From Chloroflexota bacterium (lineage in GTDB: Bacteria > Chloroflexota > Dehalococcoidia > Lucifugimonadales > Australimonadaceae), in the NCBI GenBank assembly GCA_027625205.1, contig JAQBVZ010000003.1:1-14027 (forward strand): 14,027 bases of DNA, in the 5' to 3' direction. This document shows positions 1-5,609 of the stretch, piece by piece. The stretch's first letter is position 1, and each line of letters begins with the position of its first letter. The translations under genes were made by a program, and so were the position numbers. The notes under the pieces were generated by a model that had not been told where the DNA came from, searched no databases, and worked only from the letters and a program-made list of their open reading frames with translations.

Positions 1-78
1 TATGGATACCGACCGCGTGTGCGGCATGTTTGAAGAGAGCAGCCGCAAGCCGTTGGGAAGTGTCGTGCGTTCGTACAA
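1..78 (-). CDS. M16-family zinc metallopeptidase, N-terminal fragment (runs off the left edge)
   Basis: Only the first 26 codons are present. They begin MYERTTLPNGLRLLSSNMPH, followed by TRSVSI. This is the classic opening of the M16 (pitrilysin/processing-peptidase-like) family, where an 'LPNGLR' strand leads to a 'MPHTRSVSI' strand just before the HxxEH zinc motif. The zinc motif itself lies outside the window. The start is TTG at 78-76. It is set by a strong ribosome-binding site, GGAGG (complement of 85-89), six bases upstream, and there is no competing ATG. The gene lies 97 bases downstream of the serS stop on the same strand and has its own candidate promoter. Members cleave peptides or protein precursors, and many bacterial ones are cytoplasmic or envelope-associated; the specific substrate cannot be told from this fragment. 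I am fairly sure of the family because the N-terminal signature is distinctive. Confidence 0.8.
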   Translation of the reverse strand, partial: MYERTTLPNGLRLLSSNMPHTRSVSI

Positions 79-121
79 GTATGTCCTCCGTATGTAGGCC
101 GCCGTCTCTCCGACAGCAGTC

Positions 122-160
122 GAAAGCCATTGTAGCGGAATAGAAGGAAGAGGGGTCGAT
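122..160 (-). promoter_or_regulatory. Candidate promoter for the M16 peptidase gene
   Basis: Reading the minus strand, a TACAAT -10 box (complement of 129-134) lies about 50 bases before the TTG start at 78. The best -35 candidate is TCGACC (complement of 154-159), at a long 19-base spacing, so the -35 element is weak. The site lies between the serS stop and the peptidase start and could give the peptidase independent expression in addition to read-through from serS. Confidence 0.4.
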
Positions 161-175
161 TATGAATACGACAAG

Positions 176-1462
176 CTACCCGGTGATGGGTTCAAGCCGC
201 TGGATGCCCATGTAAGGCCAAAGCACCTCCGGCAGGTCCACTGAACCGTCAGCCTGCTGGAAGTTCTCAAGGATGGCAATAATGACCCGAGGCAATGCCA
301 GCCCTGAAGCGTTTAGCGTGTGGACGAGCTCCGGTCGCGCGCCCTGTTCACGGCGGAAGCGGATATTTGCCCGCCTAGCCTGGAAGTCCGTGCAGTTGGA
401 GGATGAGCTGACCTCCAGCCATTCCTCAGAGCCGGGCGCCCACATCTCTAGGTCATAGCTTTTGGCGGAGGGGAAACCCATATCAGCAGTGCAGAGTTGC
501 AATACCCGATACGGGATGCCAAGGCCCTTGCACACGTCCTCCGCGTGTCCGCGTATCGACTCCAGAGTCGCGGCGGACTCCTCAGGCGCGACGAACTGGT
601 ACATCTCAACCTTGTCGAACTGGTGGACCCGCTTAATGCCACGAGTATCGCGCCCGGCCGCTGCCTTCTCGCGACGGAAGCACGGCGTGTGGGCCATATA
701 CCGCAGCGGTAGCGAGTCCAGGTCTAATATCTCATCCCTGTGGAAGTTGGTGATGGGGACCTCAGCCGTTGGAATGAGCCACAGGTCGTCTTCATCATCG
801 TGGTAGAGGTTGTCGGCAAACTTGGGCAGGTTGCCGCTGGCCTCCATCACCTCTCGCCGCACCATGTAGGGCAGGCCAAGTTCCTTGTAGCCGTGCTGCG
901 TACGATGCAAGTCCAGCATCCAGGTGATAAGCGCCCGTTGCAGCCGGATTCCCGCCTCCAAAAAGACATAGAACCGTGCGCCAGAAAGCTTTGCGCCGCG
1001 CTCCAAGTCCACAATGCCAAGGGACTCAGCCAGGTCCCAATGCGGCAGGGGCGTGAAGTCAAACTGACGGCGCTCCCCTTCTTCCCGTAGGACCACATTG
1101 GCTGATTCATCAGCGCCAACGGGGACGTCATCCGCGGGCAGGTTGGGTATGTTGAGCATAAGCTCTCGCAATGCGGCCTCACGCTCCCGTGACTCCACAT
1201 CAACCTGCTGGAGCCGGTCACCCAAGCGACGCACCTCTTCCTTCTTGCCCTCCGCCTGTGCAGGGTCCTGGCGCATCATCTGGCCGATGGTCTTGCTGGC
1301 CTCATTCCGCTGCTGGCGGAGCTCGTCACCTTCATGGACAAGCTGACGCCACGCTTCATCCAGTGCCAGTACCTGGTCCACCACGGCCGAGTCTTCCTCA
1401 CGGCGCGTGAGGCGTTCACGCACAAAGTCAGGGTCGCGTCGTATGAGGTCAATGTTGAGCAT
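176..1462 (-). CDS. serS: Serine--tRNA ligase (SerRS, class II)
   Basis: This enzyme charges tRNA-Ser (and tRNA-Sec where present) with serine in the cytoplasm. The 428-residue length is normal for the bacterial type. Residues from about 27 to 105 form the charged helical arm that grips the long variable arm of tRNA-Ser. The catalytic part has 'PTAEVPITN' near residue 232, the class II motif 2 loop with FRREKAAAGRDTRG and the following HQFDKVE near 262-287, and motif 3 'SGLALPRVIIAILENFQ' near 387-403, ending in the usual PEVLWPYMG tail. Motif 3 has LPR where many proteobacterial enzymes have VGR. The arginine is kept, so activity is expected. The start ATG at 1462 gives the canonical N-terminus MLNIDLIRRDPDFV. 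The gene follows lysS with a 24-base gap on the same strand and is probably cotranscribed with it. Its ribosome-binding site is poor (GGAG too far upstream), consistent with translation partly coupled to lysS. Confidence 0.97.
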   Translation of the reverse strand: MLNIDLIRRDPDFVRERLTRREEDSAVVDQVLALDEAWRQLVHEGDELRQQRNEASKTIGQMMRQDPAQAEGKKEEVRRLGDRLQQVDVESREREAALRELMLNIPNLPADDVPVGADESANVVLREEGERRQFDFTPLPHWDLAESLGIVDLERGAKLSGARFYVFLEAGIRLQRALITWMLDLHRTQHGYKELGLPYMVRREVMEASGNLPKFADNLYHDDEDDLWLIPTAEVPITNFHRDEILDLDSLPLRYMAHTPCFRREKAAAGRDTRGIKRVHQFDKVEMYQFVAPEESAATLESIRGHAEDVCKGLGIPYRVLQLCTADMGFPSAKSYDLEMWAPGSEEWLEVSSSSNCTDFQARRANIRFRREQGARPELVHTLNASGLALPRVIIAILENFQQADGSVDLPEVLWPYMGIQRLEPITG

Positions 1463-1486
1463 GGCGCAGGCGGTCTCCGTCTCGCT

Positions 1487-2968
1487 CTAGAGTATGTTCC
1501 GTATCTGAGGGAACAGCACCACATCACGGATGCTGCGCTGCCCGGTGAGAAGCATAACCAGGCGGTCAATGCCCATGCCAAGGCCGCCGGTGGGCGGCAT
1601 GCCGTGCTCCAAGGCCACAAGGAAGTCCTCATCCATGCGGTCCAGGTCTTCTCCCTGATACCGCTTGCGTAGCTCTTCCTGCTCCTCCAAACGCTGCCGT
1701 TGCACTGCAGGGTCGTTCAGTTCAGTGAAGGAGTTGGCTATCTCCATGCCCCCCGCGAAAGCCTCAAACCGCTCCGTCAGGTGTGGGGCGTCGCTCTTGG
1801 CCTTGGCCAGAGGCGACATCTCCACGGGGTAGTCGATTAAGAACGTTGGCTGGATGAGGCCGGGCTCGACGTACGTGCTGACCAGCTTGTCGATAAGCCT
1901 GCCACGACTCTCGCCGTAGGTCACCGGCACATCTGACTTGCGTAGGCGTTCCGCCAGCGACTCTGCGTCTGGGTAGTCGTTTATATCGATGCCGCTATGG
2001 GTCTTGATCGCCTCTAAGAGAGACAGTCGAGGCCACGGCGGCGTGAAGTCTATTTCATTACCGTCAAAGGTCGTGGTGATGGAGCCAACGGCCGCCAGAG
2101 CAACGCTGGACACCATCTCCTCCACCATGGTCATGACCGTTGTGTAGTCTGCGTAGGCCTCATAACTCTCCAGGAGGGTGAACTCAGGGTTGTGGTCCTG
2201 GTCTATGCCCTCATTGCGGAACACGCGGCCCAGCTCGTACACCTTGTCGATGCCACCGACGATGAGCCGCTTAAGGTAAAGCTCTGTGGCTATACGCAAG
2301 TAGAGTGTGCGGTCCAGAGCGTTGTGGTGAGTCTCAAAGGGCTGCGCCATGGCGCCGGCGGGGATTGGCACAAGCACGGGGGTGTCCACCTCCAGGAACC
2401 CGTGACGGTCAAAGAACCGGCGGATGCCTGAGATGATGCGGCTGCGCATGCGCATGATTTCCAGCACGTCCCTGTTGGACATCAGGTCAAGGTACCGCTG
2501 CCGATAGCGCTTCTCCTGGTCCTGTAAGCCGTGCCACTTCTCAGGGGGCGGGCGGACGGCCTTGGCAAGCACCGTCAACTCACGGGCCGCCAGAGATATT
2601 TCACCGGACTTGGTCCGCATGAGCGTGCCCTTCACGCCGATAAAGTCCCCTAGGTCCAGCTCCTTAATGAGCTCATACTGGCCATTGAGTACGTTGCGCT
2701 GGAGGAAAATTTGGATGGAGCCGTCGCCGTCCAGAATATCGACAAAGCTGGCGCGCCCCATGTCACGCAGGCGAGTGATGCGGCCGGCAAGGGTGGCCTT
2801 GGGCGCGACGTTGGGGTTACGGGCCTCCGCCCGTTCAAAGCGCAGCGTCGCCGCCTTGGTGGTGTGAGTACGGGTGAACCGGGGTGGGTAAGGGTCCACG
2901 CCTCGTTCGATAAGCCGCACGAGGTTGGCACGGCGGTTTTGAATCAGCTCATCACCGCGCTGTGTCAT
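1487..2968 (-). CDS. lysS: Lysine--tRNA ligase (LysRS, class II)
   Basis: This class II synthetase charges tRNA-Lys in the cytoplasm; its 493 residues are normal for the family. An N-terminal OB-fold anticodon-binding domain covers roughly residues 50-150 (AGRITRLRDMGRASFVDI and nearby strands). The catalytic domain has YLRIATELYLKRLIVGG, then motif 2 with ELGRVFRNEGIDQDHNPEF near 251-270. The 'AFAGGMEIANSFTELNDP' segment recognises the substrate amino acid. Motif 3 is GGLGMGIDRLVMLL near the C-terminus, ending LFPQIRNIL. It lies 76 bases downstream of greA with no terminator between, so greA-lysS-serS looks like one transcript. The ATG at 2968 is preceded by only a weak GAGAG site. There is no T-box leader in front of lysS or serS, so control probably comes from the greA promoter. 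Confidence 0.97.
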   Translation of the reverse strand: MTQRGDELIQNRRANLVRLIERGVDPYPPRFTRTHTTKAATLRFERAEARNPNVAPKATLAGRITRLRDMGRASFVDILDGDGSIQIFLQRNVLNGQYELIKELDLGDFIGVKGTLMRTKSGEISLAARELTVLAKAVRPPPEKWHGLQDQEKRYRQRYLDLMSNRDVLEIMRMRSRIISGIRRFFDRHGFLEVDTPVLVPIPAGAMAQPFETHHNALDRTLYLRIATELYLKRLIVGGIDKVYELGRVFRNEGIDQDHNPEFTLLESYEAYADYTTVMTMVEEMVSSVALAAVGSITTTFDGNEIDFTPPWPRLSLLEAIKTHSGIDINDYPDAESLAERLRKSDVPVTYGESRGRLIDKLVSTYVEPGLIQPTFLIDYPVEMSPLAKAKSDAPHLTERFEAFAGGMEIANSFTELNDPAVQRQRLEEQEELRKRYQGEDLDRMDEDFLVALEHGMPPTGGLGMGIDRLVMLLTGQRSIRDVVLFPQIRNIL

Positions 2969-3044
2969 CTCTCAACCGTGTATTCCTGATATTGGGTGGG
3001 TTCTGTGAAAAACGCGGACATGGGACTGGCTGAATGCCTTCCGG

Positions 3045-3521
3045 CTAACTGATCTTCAATATCTTGATTGCCTGCGTCCCTGATGGGGCCTGCACCTCTA
3101 CCTCATCACCTGCGCGCTTGCCCAGTAACGCTTGCCCAATGGGTGACTCATTGGAGATGAGTCCATCCGCAGGGGCTGATTCGACACTGCCGACGATGGT
3201 GAATACCTGATGCTTCGTGGAACTGCCAAGCTGGACAGTCACCTTTGAGCCCAACTCCACGATATCTGAAGACCCCGCCTTGTGGTTAGGGATGATAGCC
3301 GCATGATTGAGCATGCTCTCCAGGGTGTGGATACGGCCCTCAACAAAGGCCTGCTCGTTCTTGGCTTCTTCATAATCAGCATTATCCATCGCGCCGCTGA
3401 TGTCTTTGGACTCCTGAATGCGCGCGGCAACCTCATTCCGACGGACATTCCGCAGGTGCTCCAGCTCCTCTTCAAGCTTGTGGTGCCCCTCAGGCGTTAA
3501 GTACGTCCGTTCTGTGGTCAT
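3045..3521 (-). CDS. greA: Transcription elongation factor GreA
   Basis: GreA enters the secondary channel of RNA polymerase and stimulates cleavage of backtracked RNA, rescuing stalled elongation complexes. The chosen ATG at 3521 gives 158 residues, the standard family length. An upstream GTG would add a 24-residue extension (through FFFCLKVPGPFQTPRRR) unlike GreA. AGGAG ends ten bases before the chosen ATG, whereas an ATG at 3530 is almost on top of it. Residues 1-75 form the antiparallel coiled coil. Its tip reads GAMDNADYEEAKNEQ, with acidic residues Asp46 and Asp49 placed to hold the catalytic magnesium, so this is a cleavage-competent GreA rather than an anti-Gre factor such as Gfh1. 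Residues 80-158 form the FKBP-like C-terminal domain with 'SPIGQALLGKRAGDEVEV'. It is the first gene of a probable greA-lysS-serS transcript. Confidence 0.96.
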   Translation of the reverse strand: MTTERTYLTPEGHHKLEEELEHLRNVRRNEVAARIQESKDISGAMDNADYEEAKNEQAFVEGRIHTLESMLNHAAIIPNHKAGSSDIVELGSKVTVQLGSSTKHQVFTIVGSVESAPADGLISNESPIGQALLGKRAGDEVEVQAPSGTQAIKILKIS

Positions 3522-3641
3522 GGCTCCCATTCTCCTACGCGGTGTTTGGAAAGGACCAGGCACCTTCAGGCAAAAGAAAAAGACTGAGTGCACGTCCAGA
3601 TTTATTACCTAATCCAGACCAATTGCGCCTCAGTCACATTG

Positions 3642-3670
3642 ATTGTACGCCGCAGCGACGAAGATGTAAA
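3642..3670 (-). promoter_or_regulatory. Sigma70-type promoter for greA-lysS-serS
   Basis: Reading the minus strand, TTTACA (complement of 3665-3670) and TACAAT (complement of 3642-3647) are separated by exactly 17 bases. Each box differs from consensus at one position. Transcription would begin near 3635, giving a leader of about 115 bases before greA. The -35 box lies inside the first copy of a TGTAAACG direct repeat, so a regulator binding that repeat would block the promoter. Confidence 0.75.
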
Positions 3671-3690
3671 CGAGTTAAAGCTGTAAACGG
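3665..3690. repeat. Direct repeat TGTAAACG x2, spaced 18 bases start to start
   Basis: Two identical octamers lie at 3665-3672 and 3683-3690, separated by ten bases. The first overlaps the -35 box of the greA promoter on the opposite strand. Close tandem copies in a promoter suggest an operator for a dimeric regulator bound nearly two helical turns apart, but the regulator is unknown and chance is possible. Confidence 0.4.
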
Positions 3691-3742
3691 CTTGACAGCC
3701 TGGTTCCAGGGAGGCGCGCAGTGCGCCTCCGGATGCGTTTTT
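3689..3742 (+). terminator. Cluster of three inverted repeats ending in a terminator-like hairpin
   Basis: GGCT/AGCC (3689-3700, four-base loop) is followed by CCTGG/CCAGG (3699-3710, two-base loop) and then a perfect 8-bp GC-rich stem, GGAGGCGC at 3710-3717 with GCGCCTCC at 3723-3730 and a five-base loop. Five T lie at 3738-3742, seven bases past the stem, so it is an imperfect plus-strand terminator. No plus-strand gene lies upstream for it to terminate. It could end a small untranslated RNA, insulate rsmD, or serve as protein-binding palindromes. Confidence 0.4.
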
Positions 3743-3800
3743 CACGTCTCTATTGGGCTGGTCAGTTTGCTAATCTTTGTTTTAAACAAGTTCTATGCTA

Positions 3801-3829
3801 TTGACCAGGTTTCAGCTACTGTGTAATGT
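3801..3829 (+). promoter_or_regulatory. Candidate promoter for rsmD-coaD-sepIVA-like operon
   Basis: TTGACC at 3801-3806 and TAATGT at 3824-3829 are separated by 17 bases in an A/T-rich stretch. The -35 box is near consensus and the -10 box matches at three or four positions. Transcription would start near 3836, giving a 66-base leader. In that leader AGCCC (3873-3877) can pair with GGGCT (3892-3896), covering part of the rsmD ribosome-binding site GAGGG. Confidence 0.55.
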
Positions 3830-3901
3830 AGTAACTCGCTCGTAGTGGCCTGGTTGGAGTCTGGAAGCAGTCAGCCCAACGAGTACGAAGAGGGCTTAGA
3901 C

Positions 3902-4480
3902 ATGCGTGTGGTCGGTGGTTCAGCCCGGGGAGTGCCGCTACGCACTCCAAAGGGGCCGGGAGTCCGGCCTACCATGGACAGGGTCAGGAGCGCGCTCTTT
4001 AACATTCTGGCGCCCCTGGGTCTGGAGGGCGTGGCAATGGCCGATTTTTTTGCAGGCACAGGGTCATTGGGCATAGAGGCCTTGAGCCGCGGAGCGGCCC
4101 ACGCTGACTTTGTGGAGGCAGACGCCCAGCAATGCGCCGACATCCGTGCGAGTCTGCAAGCTACCAAGCTCACTGACCGTGCAACGGTCTTGCACTCCAC
4201 GGTAGAAAAAGCGCGGGAGCGCATGGACAGCAAGTACGACTTTATTCTGATGGACCCGCCATACCGAGACCCGTTCCCTGCCCACGTACTGCTGAAGCTT
4301 CAAGAGCGCAAATTGCTTGAGACCAACGCGGTGGTGGTGGTGGGGCACGCCAGCCGAAACGCTCCCCCCGCTGGCGTAGACAGGCTGGTGCTCTGGCAAG
4401 ACCGCCGCTATGGAGACTCCTCACTGGCCATGTTCACGCTTGAGCCAGTAACGGAGAAATCGGGAGAGAGTGCATCATGA
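3902..4480 (+). CDS. rsmD: 16S rRNA (guanine966-N2)-methyltransferase RsmD
   Basis: RsmD methylates the N2 of G966 in helix 31 of 16S rRNA during 30S assembly, using S-adenosylmethionine. The protein has 192 residues from the ATG at 3902, which gives the standard MRVVGGSARG start. GAGGG ends seven bases upstream. An earlier ATG at 3845 would add 19 unconserved residues and lacks a site. Visible motifs are the RNA-facing 'VRPTMDRVRSALFNIL' at 21-36, the SAM-binding glycine loop DFFAGTGSLGIEALSRGA at 48-65, the acidic ribose-binding 'VEAD' at 71-74, and the catalytic DPPY at 118-121 typical of N2-guanine and N6-adenine methyltransferases. It leads a three-gene set, and its stop overlaps the coaD start in an ATGA arrangement, implying translational coupling. 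Confidence 0.95.
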   Translation: MRVVGGSARGVPLRTPKGPGVRPTMDRVRSALFNILAPLGLEGVAMADFFAGTGSLGIEALSRGAAHADFVEADAQQCADIRASLQATKLTDRATVLHSTVEKARERMDSKYDFILMDPPYRDPFPAHVLLKLQERKLLETNAVVVVGHASRNAPPAGVDRLVLWQDRRYGDSSLAMFTLEPVTEKSGESAS

Positions 4481-4956
4481 CCACAGCCATCTATCCGGGG
4501 CGCTTTGACCCGGTGACTCTTGGACATTTGGACATCATCAGGCGTGCGTCTCAGTTGTTTGACCGTCTGGTGGTAAGCGTATTTGAAGCGCCGGAGGCGT
4601 CCACGCTCTTTAACAACCAAGAACGGCAGGACCTTATCAAAGAGGTCACGAAGGACCTAAAGGGCGTGGAAGTGGCCAGCTTCAGCGGGCTGGTGGTGGA
4701 CTACGCCAAGGCCACCGGCGCTCAGACCATTGTTCGGGGCCTGCGTATGAATACGGATTTTGAGTACGAGTTTGAGATGGCGCTGATGAACCGCAAACTG
4801 TCGCCGGACATAGACGTGGTGTGTTTGATGACCAGCCTGGAATACTTGTACGTTCGTGCAAGTTTGTTGAAGGAGGTTGCCCGCTTGGGTGGCGAACTCA
4901 GCGGACTTGCTCCGAGCAACGTTATCGCCGCATTGAAACAGCGGTATGGCAACTAG
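4477..4956 (+). CDS. coaD: Phosphopantetheine adenylyltransferase (CoA synthesis)
   Basis: CoaD transfers AMP from ATP to 4'-phosphopantetheine, giving dephospho-CoA, the penultimate step of coenzyme A synthesis. The 159-residue length is standard. It opens with the nucleotidyltransferase signature YPGRFDPVTLGHLDII, including the TxGH catalytic His17. Then come SFSGLVVDYA (66-75) and IVRGLRMNTDFEYEFEMA (85-102) with the conserved Arg88, and finally LLKEVARLGGELSG (130-143). Most bacterial enzymes carry ISSS or LSSS just before the KEVA helix, in the ATP-binding loop; here the stretch reads YVRAS, keeping only the last serine. All other catalytic residues that I can see are present, so I expect it to be functional. 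It is coupled to rsmD, an arrangement common across bacteria. Confidence 0.96.
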   Translation: MTTAIYPGRFDPVTLGHLDIIRRASQLFDRLVVSVFEAPEASTLFNNQERQDLIKEVTKDLKGVEVASFSGLVVDYAKATGAQTIVRGLRMNTDFEYEFEMALMNRKLSPDIDVVCLMTSLEYLYVRASLLKEVARLGGELSGLAPSNVIAALKQRYGN

Positions 4957-4982
4957 CCCTATAAGGGCCAAGGAGGTGTCAC

Positions 4983-5498
4983 GTGGAGATATTGGACCTA
5001 ATCAACCAGCTTGAGGCATTGGCATCAGCAGGCAAGAAGTTGCCCATGGGCAGAAAGCTCATGGAAGCTGACCAGCTGCTGGAGTTGGTGGACCAGATGC
5101 GGCTTGCAGTGCCCCGTGCGGTCCAAGAAGCCGCAGAGGTGCTGGACAAGCGAGAGCAGATTCTTGCTCAGTCTGAGATGGACTCCAAGCGCATCCGCGC
5201 TGCAGCGGAGACTGAGGCTCGCAGTCGGCTGGAAGATGGTGAGCTGGTCAAGGCTGGCAAGAAGCAGGCCCAAGAGCTCATTGAAGAGTCCCAGTCCAAG
5301 GCAACCCGCGTACTTGAGCAGGCTGAAATAGAACTGCGCCAACGCCGTGATGCGGCTGACCAGTACTCCGCCAAGGTCCTCCGAGAGTTGGAGGAAGAGG
5401 TGGCCAAGGTCCACGCCACCATTCAACGTGGCCTGGATGCACTAGGCCACCGTGGGTCTCAATCGCTACCTGAAGAGGAACCCGCCGCTATATCGTAA
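4983..5498 (+). CDS. DivIVA/SepIVA-like coiled-coil protein
   Basis: This 171-residue protein has no signal peptide and no membrane segment. It is almost entirely charged helix from about 27 to 155 with heptad-like spacing, strongly suggesting a coiled coil. The N-terminal part, 'LPMGRKLMEADQLLELVDQM' at 20-39 followed by a 'VLDKREQIL' stretch, resembles my recollection of mycobacterial SepIVA. There a proline-containing loop precedes a 'VLELIDDI' helix and a 'VLDARDAML' helix. The C-terminal segment 128-155 also fits the SepIVA end. The repeated coiled-coil middle is much shorter here. SepIVA and DivIVA relatives organise septation and cell-envelope growth at the membrane. Actinobacterial relatives often lie near coaD, which supports the match. 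The start is GTG at 4983, with a perfect AGGAGG six bases upstream, and it follows coaD by 26 bases. An alternative reading is an ATP-synthase-b-like or generic coiled-coil protein. Confidence 0.65.
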   Translation: MEILDLINQLEALASAGKKLPMGRKLMEADQLLELVDQMRLAVPRAVQEAAEVLDKREQILAQSEMDSKRIRAAAETEARSRLEDGELVKAGKKQAQELIEESQSKATRVLEQAEIELRQRRDAADQYSAKVLRELEEEVAKVHATIQRGLDALGHRGSQSLPEEEPAAIS

Positions 5499-5579
5499 GC
5501 GGCCCAGGGTTGCAAAGGACGCCTCACACGCGAAACTGCGGCGGGTTTTGCCACGCCGGTGGTATATAATGCCCGCCGC
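5479..5579. repeat. GC-rich inverted-repeat triad CCCGCCGC / GCGGCGGG / CCCGCCGC
   Basis: AACCCGCCGC at 5479-5488 is perfectly complementary over ten bases to GCGGCGGGTT at 5538-5547, which continues into TTTTG. The eight-base core GCGGCGGG (5538-5545) is also complementary to CCCGCCGC at 5572-5579. A third option, GCCGCT (5484-5489) with AGCGGC (5498-5503), competes with the first pairing. The first copy overlaps the end of the coiled-coil gene and the second pairing encloses the TATAAT box of mmgE. This could be a terminator for the rsmD operon combined with a promoter-embedded operator. Confidence 0.45.
5541..5570 (+). promoter_or_regulatory. Promoter candidate for mmgE-alaX
   Basis: A perfect TATAAT lies at 5565-5570, 39 bases before the mmgE ATG. 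The -35 position (about 5542-5548) reads as a poor match around CGGGTT. The promoter may therefore need an activator or be weak. It sits inside an inverted repeat (5538-5545 with 5572-5579). Confidence 0.5.
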
Positions 5580-5609
5580 GTTCCCTAGCCTACCGCTGTG
5601 AGGTTTCCC

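Larger units (their letters stand above)
3522..3901. other. Divergent intergenic control region between greA and rsmD
   Basis: This 380-base stretch has no convincing gene. It holds a good minus-strand promoter for greA (3642-3670), a plus-strand promoter candidate for rsmD (3801-3829), a direct repeat TGTAAACG at 3665-3672 and 3683-3690, and three abutting inverted repeats at 3689-3730 followed by five T. It is visibly richer in A and T than the surrounding genes, particularly at 3770-3835. The only long open frame across it (plus strand from 3542) has no ribosome-binding site and no protein-like composition. Confidence 0.75.

Noticed and set aside
2-97. A short plus-strand open frame ending in TAG at 95-97, as the tail of an upstream gene.
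   Set aside because: The minus strand of the same bases encodes a clear M16 N-terminus behind a strong ribosome-binding site.
3522-3593. N-terminal extension of GreA from an upstream start.
   Set aside because: The extension is unlike GreA, and the AGGAG site and family length favour the ATG at 3521.
3692-3697. A perfect TTGACA on the plus strand as a -35 box.
   Set aside because: The expected -10 position falls in GCGCGC inside a hairpin, with no TATAAT-like sequence.
3005-3745. The 11-mer GCGTTTTTCAC occurring on the minus strand near 3005-3015 and the plus strand at 3735-3745.
   Set aside because: Matches of this length between two places are expected by chance many times in 14 kb on both strands.
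3542-3826. A 94-codon plus-strand open frame in the greA/rsmD intergenic region.
   Set aside because: It begins with GTG and no ribosome-binding site, crosses promoters and hairpins, and its composition is not protein-like.
3594-3900. A possible tRNA or structured RNA gene in the A/T-rich gap (sequence GGTTCCAGG looked T-loop-like).
   Set aside because: No acceptor stem, anticodon arm or GTTCRANNC match could be assembled around it.
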